Assembly: GCA_911728435.2 (NCBI GenBank)
Contig: OU452198.1
Span: 32,083,902-32,147,901, forward strand
Reading direction: 5' to 3'
Source of the DNA: Apoderus coryli
Taxonomy: Eukaryota; Arthropoda; Insecta; Coleoptera; Attelabidae
Length of the DNA stretch: 64,000 nt
The first letter of the stretch is position 1. Each line of letters opens with the position of its first letter. A program made the translations under genes and the position numbers. The notes beneath the pieces are model-generated. The model saw nothing but the letters and a program-made list of their open reading frames with translations. It searched no databases and was not told where the DNA came from. Of the stretch, positions 22,350-33,618 are shown piece by piece.

Positions 22350-22935
22350 AACCAACATTCACTAGGCGAACAGAAGAAAACACTCGAATTGGAATATGAG
22401 GTGGAGAGACTCTCTTTTTGTTGATGAATTCCGTTTTAATCACCACAAATTCGACGGCATCGAGCATCTTTTCTGTATGAACGTTCGAGTTCCATGGAAT
22501 CCTCTATCAGGCAGATATGGTCTGGAACGCGAAGAGCACCGCAGTTGCCGCGGTGTCTGGATCTTCCCCTCGGACCTTGAAAATCCGGGAGAGGGCCACG
22601 TCGAGGTGTCGCGCCGGTTCGTACCCATATCCGCAGCAGGTCTCCAAGGTGAAGAGCCTCTAGTCGATGGAATAATGTAGGTAAGGGAAGTCGGCAAATT
22701 GGATCCGTAACAGTTATATGCCAGATCAAAATATTAATCGTAGTAAATTGCCTCATATCTACTGTCATGAATGCTATTGAGAACGTCTGGAGCTGGATGA
22801 AGTTGGGGTTTTTCCGAGGCAAACATTAGTCAGAAACCCTAAAGACATGGTCCATGGGACTCTGAGAGTCAGTTCCCATTGGGACACCTTAATTTCGAGC
22901 ATACAAGGTGCTGGCAAGCAGTTTTTAGTACCTAC
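22350..22935 (+). pseudogene. Tc1-like transposase remnant split by rDNA
   Basis: Before the rDNA the frame reads MRWRDSLFVDEFRFNHHKFD, corresponding to the first catalytic block of Tc1 transposases (usually VLFTDESRF). After the rDNA, from about 22765, it reads VMNAIENVWSWMKLGFF, which is the third block (usually SPDLNPIENVW). The second block is absent. The missing middle and the 245-bp foreign insert leave no possible product. Confidence 0.65.
22467..22711 (+). rRNA. 28S rRNA gene fragment (about 245 bp), displaced
   Basis: The segment is distinctly GC-rich and holds a run of strongly conserved large-subunit rRNA words: CCTCGGACCTTGAAAATCC, CATATCCGCAGCAGGTCTCC, AGCCTCTAGTCGATGGAATA, ATGTAGGTAAGGGAAGTCGG and CAAATTGGATCCGTAAC. 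The order and spacing match 28S rRNA upstream of the R2 insertion region, as I remember it from insect sequences. The 5' edge (near TTTTCTGTATGAACGTTCGA) is less certain than the 3' edge. It is only a fragment, so it is not a functional rRNA gene. It sits inside a Tc1-like relic. Confidence 0.9.
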
Positions 22936-23296
22936 TGATTAATATTTAAGGGAAAATCATGAAGTCCTGTGATTTAACAAGGTCTGACGGAAATCAACTG
23001 CGTTGACAGATTGGCTCATCAAGATACAGGGTGGTCGCACATTACAGTAGCATGGTTAACTAGTAAAAATAGGCACAAATAATTTTTCTCAAAACGAGTG
23101 ATTATTGTAATTATTATATGAGGGTTGCCTTTTATATTTCGGGATTTGGCAACCCTGGTGTTGTAATCTGACAACTGACAGCTCTATCGTAAAGTTGGAC
23201 ATTTTTGAGGTTATACGTACTCAGAACGTTTTGACATACCTACGAGCGCTATTTGTGTTGTTTACAGTAACTTAAAAGATTCATCTCAGCCCAAGA

Positions 23297-24303
23297 ATGG
23301 AATTAAATCGTGAACATTTTCGTGCGATTATTTTTTACAACGTTCGATGTGGATTTACTCAGCAACAGTGCATGGCTGAACTTAATTCAATTTTTGGCAA
23401 TGAAGCTCCATCAGGGACCAGTGTTTATGGATGATATAGTGAATTCAATCATGGTCGTAGTTCACTCCAAGACGAATTTCGTGGAGGTCGTCCAAAACCA
23501 GTTGTTGTTCCGAAAACCATTGATGCTGTGCGCGAACTGATATTGCAAGATCGTAATGTGACCTATCAAGAGATTGAGACAACCTTGGGCATTAGTAGGA
23601 CTAGCATACATTCAATATTGCATAAACATTTGACTGTCAACAAAATTTGTTCGCGTTGGATCCCACACAATTTGTTAATCGCTCAAAAAAAAGGCTCGTG
23701 TCGATTGGTCGAAAGAAATGCTCGACAAATACGATCGCGGTGCTTCGAAACACGTCTATGACATCGTGACAGGTGATGAATCGTGGATTTACGCGTATGA
23801 GCCCGAAAGTAAACAGCAGTCGACTGTATGGGTGTTGCAAGATGAGCCAAATCCAACAAAAGTTGTTCGCGCACAAAGCACTTCCAAGCAAATGGTCGCC
23901 TGTTTTTTTCGGAAAAACTGGACATGTCGCAACCGTACCACTAGAACAATGCAGAACAGTCAATTCTGAGTGGTACACAACCATTTGTTTGCCAGTTGTC
24001 TGCTAAGAAATCAGGAAAACCAACCGCCGAAGACGGATCTCTCTTCACCACGACAATGCACCCATAACATCGATTTGATGAGTCATCCGCCGTATAGTCC
24101 TGACTTGGCACCGAATGACTTCTTCTTATTCCCGTACGTAAAAAACAAACTGAGAGGTCAACGTTTTTCGACACCTGAAGAAGCGGTTGCTGCATTCTGA
24201 ATGCATATTTTGGAGATACCTCAATCAGAGTGGCAAAAGTGCTTCGACAATTGGTTCAAACGCATGCAAAAGTGATCTTCATGGGGAATATTTTGAAAAA
24301 AAA
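23297..24303 (+). pseudogene. Mariner (DD34D-type) transposase, copy A, frameshifted
   Basis: ATG at 23297 opens the same protein as in copies B-D. The DNA-binding part is broken by frame changes. RELILQDRNVTYQEIETTLG and SIHSILHKHLTVNKIC are readable at 23528-23655. The first catalytic Asp is in VTGDESWIYAYEPE near 23770. HDNA-type sequence near 24045 is damaged by a deletion. MSHPPYSPDLAPNDFFLFPY near 24080 holds the third Asp. Frameshifts and the missing segment make it inactive. The family would cut and paste DNA at TA sites. Confidence 0.85.
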
Positions 24304-24346
24304 CGAAGTGATTTTCGATAATTAATATTTGTTTTTGTTCTCTAAT

Positions 24347-26351
24347 AATAATAATATCTTTATTCTGTCACAAGTCATACAAAACGTTGTATATAGACAC
24401 GTCATAGTTTTACTACACAATACAATAAATGATCCATAGCTACATTCAACCTGGTTCCTTATAACACATAAGGCAATAAACAAACACGTCGCAATCTAAA
24501 ATTTGAATACACCTATGCAGTTGCAGTTATATAAATTAAACACAAATACAAACAAAAACACTAAAAAAACAATCTACGATGTCTCCATAATAGTTGCAAA
24601 TTCATGAAGGCTATAGATCGTGTTAGAATTAAGGAGAGCCCTTAGTTTAGTTTTAAATTTACCCTCTGTCTGACAAACTCTTATGTCTTCCGGAAGAAGA
24701 TTATAAAAATATCGCCCAGAGTAATGCGGTGATTTCTTATAAAACTCATGATTGGGTCTGGGCAGATACAGGCGATCTCGTCCACGTGTAAAATGTTGAT
24801 GATTAATGCCACAAGTAGGCGTGATGTTTCTGTTTTTGAATGTGTAACACAGTAGTTTGTACAAATATATTGAAGTGACTGTTAGCAACTTATGTTTTTT
24901 AAATGTAGCTCTACATGTTCCTAGAAACGGGATATTAAAGATGCACCTCACCACTCGCTTCTGCAACACAAAGACCCTGTCAATTTCAACACTTCTACCC
25001 CAAATCACAATATTGTATGCAATCACTGAATAGATTAAAGCATAATAAACAGAAATAAGAGATGGGGTATCCATGAATCCTCTTAGGGATCGAAGTAAGT
25101 ATAGATTCTTATTCAGTTTACTGCAAACGGCGTCGATATGCGTTACCCAGTCCAGTTTGTCATCCACAAGCACCCCCAGCAGTTTCGCCGACCTTGATAA
25201 TGGCAAAAGAACGTGATTGAATTTAATTTCTATATTTGATGATTTATATCTATTGAAGGGCAGTGCCACGGTCTTACCATAGTTTATGATCAGTTTGTTT
25301 TTCCTGCACCACACCTGGAACTCATAAAGTGTAGCATTGATCTTCCGCTCCAGAATCTCACAATCCTTGTCGGACAACAATATGGTTGTGTTATCTGCAT
25401 ACAGATAAAGGGAACCGTGTGTGATATTAGCTGAAAGATCATTGATAAAAAGCAGAAAGAGCAAAGGTCCAAGTACACTGCCCTGAGGCGTTCCCAAATC
25501 GATGCTCCGCGACTCTGACACTACCGACTCAACCCTAACCGCTATTCGTCTATTTGTTACATATGATCGAATCCATCTGTTAATCGACCCACGTAACCCA
25601 AGAGTCTCCAGCTTTGTACATAGGAAATCTCTGTCGACCACATCGAACGCATTCGACAGGGCAAACAGGAACGCCACAACATAAAAACCTCCATCCATGA
25701 GATCATGCACTCTCTGAATGAACTGAAGTGTACAGGTTTCCGTTGAAAAACCCTCCCTGAAGCCGTGTTGACATTCACTCAAAACATTAGTAAATTTTAA
25801 AAATTCAAATATTCTGTCTGCTACAATCTTTTCAATAATCTTAGATAAAGTACTTAGCAGGGCTATAGGCCTGTAATTCTCCAGCGCTAGTTCATTATCT
25901 TTTTTATTTATAGGGATAATGAGGGCATTCTTTAATTGATCTGGAAATATCCCGCATTGTATCGACATGTTTAGTAACTCGGCTATTACAGGGGAGAGCA
26001 TATCTAAAGAATGTTTAAATATTTTAATAGGGAAACAATCCATACCAGTGGACCCTTTGCTTGGGAAGTTCTTGATTGTTCTAGCCACATCATGCGAGAC
26101 ACCGGAGAGAAAAACATATTCCGAGGATTAAACGGACACACAGTACATGATGCTGAAAAGCCTCCGCCAAAATGAGAGGTCAATCTAGCTTGAATGACCG
26201 TAGAAAAATACAAACAGAAGGCCGATGCAACCTCAGTGGGATTATTGATTATTTTATCATTCTGAGATATGGTCAAGTTCCGCCGCTGTTTCGCCTGTCT
26301 ACCTGTATATTCACTCAATATATTCCATACAGTCTTTGATTTGTTCCTTGA
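24347..26351 (-). mobile_element. Non-LTR retrotransposon, 5' truncated, inserted in mariner A
   Basis: CTCTAAT occurs on both sides (24340-24346 and 26352-26358), a 7-bp target duplication. The minus-strand 3' end reads ACAGAATAAAGATATTATTA, so it carries a polyadenylation-like signal and an ATT tail. The 5' end falls in the linker before the RT domain. The element belongs to the same family as the plus-strand copy at 32.1-33.6 kb, which has the same tail. Confidence 0.9.
24574..26351 (-). pseudogene. Jockey-like reverse transcriptase with catalytic residues lost
   Basis: A linker frame (ESRNKSKTVWNILSEYTGRQ) runs from the 5' end to about 26100. A frameshift leads into a 504-codon open frame (26088-24574). 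That frame has KGSTGMDCFPIKIF, YRPIALLSTLSKIIEKIVAD, GTPQGSVLGPLLFLLFINDL and a C-terminal domain ending near 24577. The motif A catalytic Asp is Ala143 (LFALSNAFD; codon at 25660-25662). The second Asp of the YADD box is Asn233 (YADN; codon at 25390-25392). The sister copy at 32.3 kb keeps YADD. The enzyme would be catalytically dead even though the frame is long. Confidence 0.85.
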
Positions 26352-26385
26352 CTCTAATCCCGAAATATAGAAGGCAACCCTCGTA

Positions 26386-27004
26386 ATATAACCCATTGAG
26401 CATATCGAAAAATTTTGGGACCTCTGTTTTAATTACTTTTGATTCGACGCAATGATACAGTCATCAACCTCTACAGGGTAATTAAAAGAAACAATAATTT
26501 CGTATCTACTACTGCTAATATTTTAATGAAATCCAACCCTTATTCTTCAACCCTTTTACAAGTAGAATTAAAGAAAATAATATCGTATATAGTAAAATAT
26601 AATAACACAATCACAAATCGGATAAAGTTGTAGGAGTTGAAAAGTTTCCACATAACAACATCTTAAGGGTGTATTTATATGGCCGCATAAATGGACCCCG
26701 AGGCGTCGTTTCAATATTGCACTTATATTGTGGTGTAGTTTGTTATAGAAGTATTAACTTGTTTCCGAACACACTCTTTTCAAATTGTTTCGATTTCTTT
26801 CTCATTTTATACAGGGTAATTCATATAGTTGAACGCCACCATTAGGACCTTATAAACAGTAAAACTAGTTTATTTACATTTGTGGCGTAATTTGTGGTAT
26901 TCAGTTTCTCCTTTGCATTATTTAAAAAGGTACCAAGAAACAAATTTTATACAGGGTGTCTGATGACCCCCACTCCATCCCCGACCAACAATGGATCGAC
27001 AAGT
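26386..27004. other. Non-coding stretch with repeat edges
   Basis: Two TATACAGGGT words at about 26810 and 26950 bracket a 140-bp segment, the usual edge word of a dispersed insect repeat. No coding sequence was recognised. Confidence 0.45.
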
Positions 27005-27235
27005 AATGTGCTGAATTTTATTTTCCCGCACAGGCAAAGTATTGTGCACATGCTAAAAAAAATTTTGAGATAAAGACGGATATAACCATTTTGAAGTTCC
27101 CTGAGACGATTAAGACGACTTCCAGATTGGGTATTCCCCCAAACGCTTTAACCAATTCAGCCAACTTTTGGTATATGAGTTTGGGGCAGTCGTAGGATGA
27201 AGCCATTAGATTTTGGTTGAAATCGCTTAAGCCCT
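27005..27235 (-). repeat. Dispersed repeat ending in GCGGGAAA, copy 1
   Basis: The minus strand reads GAATTGGTTAAAGCGTTTGG, GTCGTCTTAATCGTCTCAGG, AACTTCAAAATGGTTATATC and CACAATACTTTGCCTGTGCG. The same order is seen at 34725-34930 and at 59350-59526, continuing at 61993. It has no coding capacity. Confidence 0.72.
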
Positions 27236-27590
27236 GTGATAGGGGTGGAGACAACCGCTAAATTTTCATATATCAGTAGGGGTCGAGTGATACATCATTT
27301 TAAAGCATTTGCTGCTTTACCTCTGTCACTTTTGATCTTTGCCACCATAATTCTCGAGAATATTGCGTTTAGTTGGAACCTATATATATTGCATTTAAAA
27401 TATAATACGAGTTTATTCGATAGGTGGTAGCGTGGCCTCGTTGATAGAGCCTTCGCTTCGTATACGGAAGGTTATGGGTTCAAATCCCAGCTCTTCTAAT
27501 ACTTTTTTTTCTTCTAATTTTTGAATAAAGTAGTTAGTTTGTTACGTTAGTTTATTGGAAATAATGCAATATTGCTCGTGTACATATCAA
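27236..27590 (+). repeat. SINE-like repeat with internal tRNA-like module, copy 1
   Basis: A 5' module (CACTTTTGATCTTTGCC, then AATTCTCGAGAATATTGCGT) precedes a tRNA-like segment at about 27423-27500. That segment has an A-box-like GTGGCCTCGTTGATAGAGCC and a good B box GGGTTCAAATCCC. The 3' part reads CTTCTAATTTTTGAATAAAG then TAGTTAGTTTGTTACGTTAG. Copies with different tRNA-like parts lie at 31885-32110 and 37130-37420 on the minus strand. The B box suggests RNA polymerase III origin. Confidence 0.65.
27423..27500 (+). tRNA. tRNA-like sequence inside the SINE-like repeat
   Basis: A TGG-start segment has a D-arm-like GGCCTCGTTGATAGAGCC, a central stem CCTTC/GAAGG and the T-arm TGGGTTCAAATCCCA. 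The central loop is longer than a normal anticodon loop, so I read this as tRNA-derived rather than a working tRNA gene. Confidence 0.4.
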
Positions 27591-27960
27591 TGGACGATTG
27601 GAAATATGTATTGTTCACGGATGAGTGAAGAATGTGCATTTATGGGACGAAATTAGGTCTAGAGAAGAGCGACCGGATGGTGTCCTCATTTTCAGCACAA
27701 CGATACAGAGCAGAGATATTAGAGGAGCATGTGATGCCATATGCTGGGTTTATTGGCAATGATTTTCTGGATACCTGGAAGAGGTTAATATTCCAAAAAT
27801 GGACTGCCTTTCTCAAAGCCCGGATCTTAATCCTATATCTGCATATCTGGGAACTAAGACCTGCTGGAATGGACTAATTTTTCTCAAGCAAATATTCAGA
27901 ACGTGCCGCTTTGTATGCCAAATCGAATGAGAGGTGTCATCTAGAATCGAGGTAGGTATA
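27590..27960 (+). pseudogene. Tc1-like transposase remnant
   Basis: Readable pieces are WKYVLFTDE followed by a stop, then QRYRAEILEEHVMPYAGFIG and, in another frame, YLEEVNIPKMDCLSQSPDLN then PIS. These are the first and third catalytic blocks of Tc1 transposases (VLFTDESR, SPDLNPIE). The block between them is shortened, and stops and frameshifts abound. No inverted repeats were found. Confidence 0.7.
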
Positions 27961-29789
27961 CGCCTTATTGGAAAGTAATTTTCTTCATTCATGTCATGTT
28001 ATCATATAGGGTGTAATTGTTCAAAATTTTTTTGGAATATTATAAGATTTTGCTTATTTTCCGTTTGTAACTCATAATAATGTCGAATGGCGCATGTTAC
28101 AAGAATTACTGAATCAATACAAAATAGATTTATTTCGGCAAAAATAACAAATATTTACAAATATGGAAAATAACGTGCTTTTTTCGGTGGCCAGTTTTCT
28201 CTGACCAGCAGTGTATTTAAATTTGTGCAATAAAGATATTTTGATATTAAATGGTAATTAATTTGTTCAATGAGTATAAGATATATACAGTATGTGTACT
28301 TAAGTTGGAACCATATGGAAAACTTTTTTATTATTGGTTTTGTGAAAAACTTTATTCTTAATAAAAAGTTCAGCATGGTCCAAAACTTAAACGAGGGTTT
28401 GTCAAAAAATATTAATTTTACTTAAGAGTAAAGTGCATGTTTTTTTAATTACAGAGGAATGATATAAAGTACTAACTAAAAAAAATCGTTTTAAAATTCT
28501 CGAAAACGGCTAAAGTTAGTTTATAATTTTGATAATTTTTTACTAAATATAGTAACCAATCAAATTACTTAATTTTAAGTCATGTCGCACAAAACTCCAG
28601 AAATATTTTCCATACATATTTTTTTGATTTGATTGTATTTTTCGGTATATTATTAGATATAATATAATTAATTGCATCGTTAGATGCAATACCAAATCTT
28701 CGCGACATTTTTAAACCAGTTGTCAGTTTGACGTTTAATTAATTTTTAATAAAAAAAAACACCAAACTGAAAACACTACATGTAGAGTATTATCGCTGTA
28801 ATCCAGAGGAGATTGGATGAAATTTGATAAATACTCAAAATTTTGTCATAGAGAATCCTTCAAGCGAGTTGCTCAAGGAAAACACCATTACAAGAAAAAT
28901 AAAAAATGACAAAAAGGTCACAGAAATATTACTTTTACACTTAAATATTGCGTTTGTGCCTTGAGCGCAATAGTTTGTTTAAAAAATTATCAAACATGAC
29001 ATATTAATTAGTGATACTAATTTTCCAAAGAAAAACTACAAAATGAACATAAGGTAACAAAATAATCTGTCCAAATTGCTCAAACACAAACCATAAAAAT
29101 GTGTTCTTAAATGCAGGGTGAGGTGTGTGCGGGAAACAGAATAGTGATGCACAGATCCTTTCAAGGTATACCGACTGGAATAGTAAAGGCTATTTGCGAC
29201 CTTCATTATGTTCACTTATTTAGATATTTGTCTCTTTTCTTTCGTACGGGACGCCTACAATGTGATACCGACTTGATTTTAATCAACATAAAATCTGTGT
29301 TTGAACGAATTCGAAGCAGAAGCCCTTATATCATTAACATACTTATAATTTTGTCGGTTTTCCAGCTCTCATTCACCTGCCGCTCCTGTTCGTGTACCTA
29401 ATATGTATCTCGGCTTAAACATGTTGCTCCTGTTGGGGATATTCGCGAACGACTGCAACAATGATAGAATACTATGCGTTCCGATATTTGATATTGGTAT
29501 TCCGAAAACACAATACTGTTCTTCGCATATTAATCAAATACAAAACAGGAGATCTTCAAAGATTATAGATATATGAATAACAAAAATCCATTAATTATTT
29601 AATTAATTAATATTCAAATATGCAAATTCAGCCATTTAGCATGAAAATTCAGGTTTGGTGTTATTTTTAGTTATAAATTTCTATTTTTTCTTCATTATTT
29701 AGCAAATTTGCCATTTTTACTGTAATTTTACAAATACCTACTCACTCTGACATTCACTGTCAAATATTTCATGTCAGTGCATCCTAGAT
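27961..29789. other. Gene-free AT-rich stretch
   Basis: A repeat edge related to 10.8 kb and 49.6 kb lies at about 28870-28990 (AAATGACAAAAAGGTCACAG). A 96-codon plus-strand frame at 29111-29401 has no family motif. Nothing else is supported. Confidence 0.5.
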
Positions 29790-30400
29790 TACGTTACGTT
29801 CAAGCACTTATTCCTGCTGATTTGCCTCCACCTATGGCATTCCGTCAATGGCTTTTGCACAAAATTGATGTAATTCCTCAACTACTGGTGTTGACTTGTT
29901 GTAAATAAGGAATTTTCATAAAACCATTTATGATGTGATGAAAATCCGCATGAGATATTTGAAGATCATTTTCACATCAGTTCTCGTTGAACGTTTGGAT
30001 GGGAATTGTGGTCAGCTGGATCCGTGTATCTACCAGAAAGACTTACCGGAGGGTTATATCGCGATTTTCTGACACACGCTTCCTGGATTTTTAGGAAACG
30101 TACCATTGGCAATAAAAAATGCAATGTGGTTTATGCACGATGGTGCACCAGCACATTTTAGTCGGTTTGCTCGTGAGTTTTTAACAGAAACATACGGAAA
30201 TCGCTGGATTAGCCGAGGTGGACCTCACTTATGGCCTGCACGATCCCCAGCTTTAAACCCATTGGATTTTTTCATGTAGAGCCACCTGAAGTTCTTAGCT
30301 TACGCTACGTCGGTGGACAATGTGAAGTACCTAATGAATCGCATTATTATCTGAGAAACTATAAACGGTACAACAAAAGGTTAAATAGAAACTTTTGTTG
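29790..30400 (+). pseudogene. Tc1/mariner-type transposase remnant, family 2
   Basis: Across frames it reads LIPADLPPPMAFRQWLLHKI, DENPHEIFEDHF, FSLNVWMGIVV, LPEGYIAIF, NAMWFMHDGAPAHFSRFARE and TYGNRWISRGGPHLWPARSP followed by ALNPLDFF. HDGAPAHF holds the second catalytic Asp and NPLDFF the third. A second fragment of the same family lies on the minus strand at 42290-42700. Stops and frameshifts make both inactive. Confidence 0.75.
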
Positions 30401-30854
30401 GGTTAACTTGAAGATTTTATTTTTTTTATTTTTACATATACAGGGTGGCTCATATTGCAGCGACGACATTCATCGTCCTTATTTTGAATATCACACCCTA
30501 TATATTGATACATTTAGATAGAACCCTAAAAGGCAAAGTCAACGATATATAATATAATAGTATGGGATTTACATCCACCGTTTCGAATTTATTCTCGGTT
30601 ACCTTCAATATTTAGCCTACATTTCAACTATTGTACGTAAGTTATTTGAACGGTTTTTTAGATTCTGTTTGGATAGAAAATTATATACATAAATGCTGTA
30701 GTTCTGCCAAAAAAACTGTTACTGTAATTTGAGAAATCACACAGTGTTGCCATATTTGGCATTTCATTAATTTTCTCGGTTTTTTCAAATGCACACCCCT
30801 GTATATTATGTCAGATAGAAGTGAATCATTCAAAGGGAAATTCAACGATATATA

Positions 30855-31010
30855 TCATGCATCTGGGTCTGCTTCCATAGACTCCTGTACCTGAGTTTGT
30901 CTTTGAGCCATCAGTAAACCAGCAATAGTCTGCACTTTGCAACTCCCCCAAAGTTTTGGCCGTCCCTGTAAACTTCATCCATCTGTACTTAATAGGTACC
31001 AAAAGCTATA
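30855..31010 (-). pseudogene. RNase H domain fragment of a non-LTR element
   Basis: The minus strand reads WMKFTGTAKTLGELQSADYC then WFTDGSKTNSGTGVYGSRPR. TDGSK followed by GTGVYG is the start of the RNase H domain found in R1/I/jockey-type pol proteins. Only about 45 codons are readable, and both sides are unrelated repeats. It is a small scrap of an otherwise absent element. Confidence 0.6.
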
Positions 31011-31884
31011 AAGGCAACGCAGAACATAGTTAATACCTATCATATTATGAAAACAGTAGCCGAAGCCCCATCACATCACATCATCCCAAATCGCAATGAA
31101 TTCAGATCCGCCGTTGATGCGCCTTTAAAAATGTACCTCGGGGCATCCCATTAACGTTTCTAACATGGCCAACTATTCGCATTAGGCGGCTGAAACAAAA
31201 GAAAACGGCACGGTCCGGACAAAAGAGCAACGTTTTTGTCGGCGAACGACCGACGACGCGCTTTCTTTCTATATTCTGCCATACACTCGCGAAATGATAT
31301 TTATGTTCAGTTTGGGCGTCTGTTAAAAGGATACCACGAGTTATTTGGAATTGATGACGTTTCACGGTCAGTACGACGGAAATGTCCGACTGCCGCTTAT
31401 GGTATTTCTTTTGTTCATCATTCTTTTGATCATTTTTTTATTTCTTGTTATTATTATACCTACTCTTCCTATCCTATCTTCTCCACCATGCACCTCGTAT
31501 AGGTACCTACATATCTATGCATTCGCGGCTATTCATTGAGAATTCTTTGGTTTTAATTTGTACAAGAATGTGTAGCTGCTTTTTTATTTACGCATTCTTA
31601 TATAAACTAAAATCTAGTTTAATTTTTGCAACTAATCGCAACAAGCACGGTTGGTATGTTCGATGTAACAGGGTGTCCCATGTAAAACCTGTAACATACA
31701 TAGAGATTTTAGAAAGCATTTTCAAAGTATCGGGTAATAATAATTAAGGTCTTTATTTTCTATTAGGCGAGTTTCAATTGGGCTTTAGTTAAACGATGAC
31801 TGCTTCTTCAGCTAATAGCTAACCCGAAGCACAATCATAGAATACAATGGAGCATATTTGACAATAAAAGAACTTTCCCGAAGT
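31011..31884. other. Non-coding stretch with a GC-richer patch
   Basis: The patch at 31100-31390 has frames on both strands (87 codons minus, 88 plus) but no convincing motif. An ACAGGGTGTCCCA word lies near 31668. Confidence 0.45.
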
Positions 31885-32110
31885 TTGAACTATCGATATC
31901 ACGTCAATAATTTATAGGAGTTCTTTGCGGATCGAACCTTGGACATTCCGCATTCTAAGCCACGCCGATTACCACTGAGCCGTGATCGCCGTACTACATA
32001 TTTGTAGCTTTTAAACGCAATTTTCTCGAGAATAAAGGCAAATATCAAAAGTAACTTATTGTATCTGTAAAGTAGGTAAAAAATGATTTCAAATGATGTA
32101 GCACTCGACA
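31885..32110 (-). repeat. SINE-like repeat with tRNA-like module, copy 2
   Basis: On the minus strand the 5' module reads GTTACTTTTGATATTTGCC then TTCTCGAGAAAATTGCGTTT. It is followed at about 31985-31915 by a tRNA-like segment with A box GGCTCAGTGGTAATCGGCG and B box GGTTCGATCC. The tRNA-like part differs from those in copies 1 and 3, whereas the 5' module is shared. Confidence 0.65.
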
Positions 32111-32119
32111 CTTACTGCT

Positions 32120-33618
32120 ATTTCAAAATTTTAGGGTTGTGTCCCCCTATAGTTAAAGTCTTATTTGACTGAAAAAAGGATAGCTGTCAAAGTTATTTCA
32201 TTTTTGTCGAATTTTAATAAGGTCGATTTAGGAACACCGCAGGGCAGCATACTCGGTCCGCTACTGTTTCTTCTCTATGTCAACGACTTACCGCAAAATA
32301 TTACATTCGGTTTAATATATATGTATGCAGATGACACTACTATTTTATTGTCTGATAAGGATCCAGAAATTTTGATGCATAAAGTCAATGTAAGCCTATG
32401 GGAGTTCCAAGCATGTTGTCAGAAGAACCGTCTAATTGTCAATTATGAAAAAACCGTGGCCTTAAATTTCAATAGGTATAAAACCCTCAATTGTGACATT
32501 GACTTTAACGGCATACCTTTCTCAGAGTCGGCCAGATTCTTGGGGGTTATTGTTGATGTCGAGTTGAATTGGGTGATGAACGTGGACGGTATTTGTAACA
32601 AGCCCAACAAAAATTTGTTCGTACTAAACTCCTTGAAACGTGGTATGCCCTAATTTCGGTTTATTACGCATTAATTTACTCTACAATTGCATACAATGCA
32701 GTGGTCTGGGGTAGATACATTGAAATTGACAGAGTCTTCATACTACAGAAACGAGGTATCAGATGTATCTTTGGTATACCATACAGGGGCACTTGTTGGA
32801 ATGCCTTCAGAGATCACTAATTGCTTACTGTTACATCAATTTACCTTTACAAGTTGCTCTGTTATACCTTTAGGACAAACTTACTTGTGGCAGTAGTCAT
32901 GAATATTGGACAGAATTTACCCTATAGTACCCCTACTTTGATCTGCTTGAAGAGGGTAGTTGTGAAAGTTGCCTTCGTGATGGACTAAAATGTTTTAACC
33001 AGATGTCTAAACTATTATACGATTTGTATCTTCCTATATTATCTTGGTTTTACGTTATAACATAGATTTCTTAGTTTTTAAAATATATATTATTAAGCAG
33101 TAGTGAGGAAAGAATTTTATTTACTATCTACAATTGAATGATTTACATACAGTCGTAACAAACAATATACCTACACGCGGACGGGATAGATTATACCTAC
33201 TTACCGTGCCCTAAGTATGAGCAGTTTAAAAAATCATCAATGTATTCCAGTTATAGCTATTTAAATATGCTCCCGGTTTACATAGGGAATTACCAGTCTG
33301 AGATCAAACTTAAAAATAACCTAAAAACTTTTTAATCGATTCTATAGCAGACAGGAATTTGTTGCTTGTATACAATAGTATTGTTTTTCTAACTTATTTA
33401 TATTTGTAATTTTGTAGATGTATTAATTTTGTCGATATGTGCATAATAATGAGTGTTTGATGTTTGACAAAGATGGGAGATGTAAATTATTTATTTATTT
33501 ATATTTAAACATTGTTTGTTAATGTTTTTTAAGATGTTTTATGACATATTGTATTAAATTTGACGACACCCATGTAATTTAACATTATTTTTGGTTTATA
33601 AAGATTATTATTATTACA
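32120..33618 (+). pseudogene. Second copy of the jockey-like RT family, 5' truncated
   Basis: A 162-codon frame (32165-32653) starts after motif A and reads DLGTPQGSILGPLLFLLYVN, MYADDTTILLSDKDPEIL and ARFLGVIVDVELNWVM. It aligns throughout with the protein at 24574-26088. Thumb and C-terminal pieces follow in other frames to about 33340. The 3' end reads TTTATAAAGATTATTATTAT near 33615, the same tail as the first copy. The segment at about 32925-33130 looks inserted. YADD is intact here, but the copy is truncated and frameshifted. Confidence 0.8.

Larger units (their letters stand above)
23119..26383 (+). mobile_element. Mariner copy A, split by a retroelement
   Basis: The left inverted repeat begins after TA at 23117-23118 and reads TGAGGGTTGCCTTTTATATT. 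The right one ends at 26383 before TA and reads ATATAGAAGGCAACCCTCG. These are the ends seen in copies C and D. The right end is separated from the body by the retroelement at 24347-26351. Without that insert the element would be about 1.25 kb, the family's normal size. Confidence 0.9.

Noticed and set aside
22436..22822. 128-codon minus-strand frame
   Set aside because: It is antisense to the 28S rRNA fragment; the open frame is a by-product of rRNA composition.
29111..29401. 96-codon plus-strand frame
   Set aside because: No recognisable motif, no coding context and AT-rich surroundings; likely chance.
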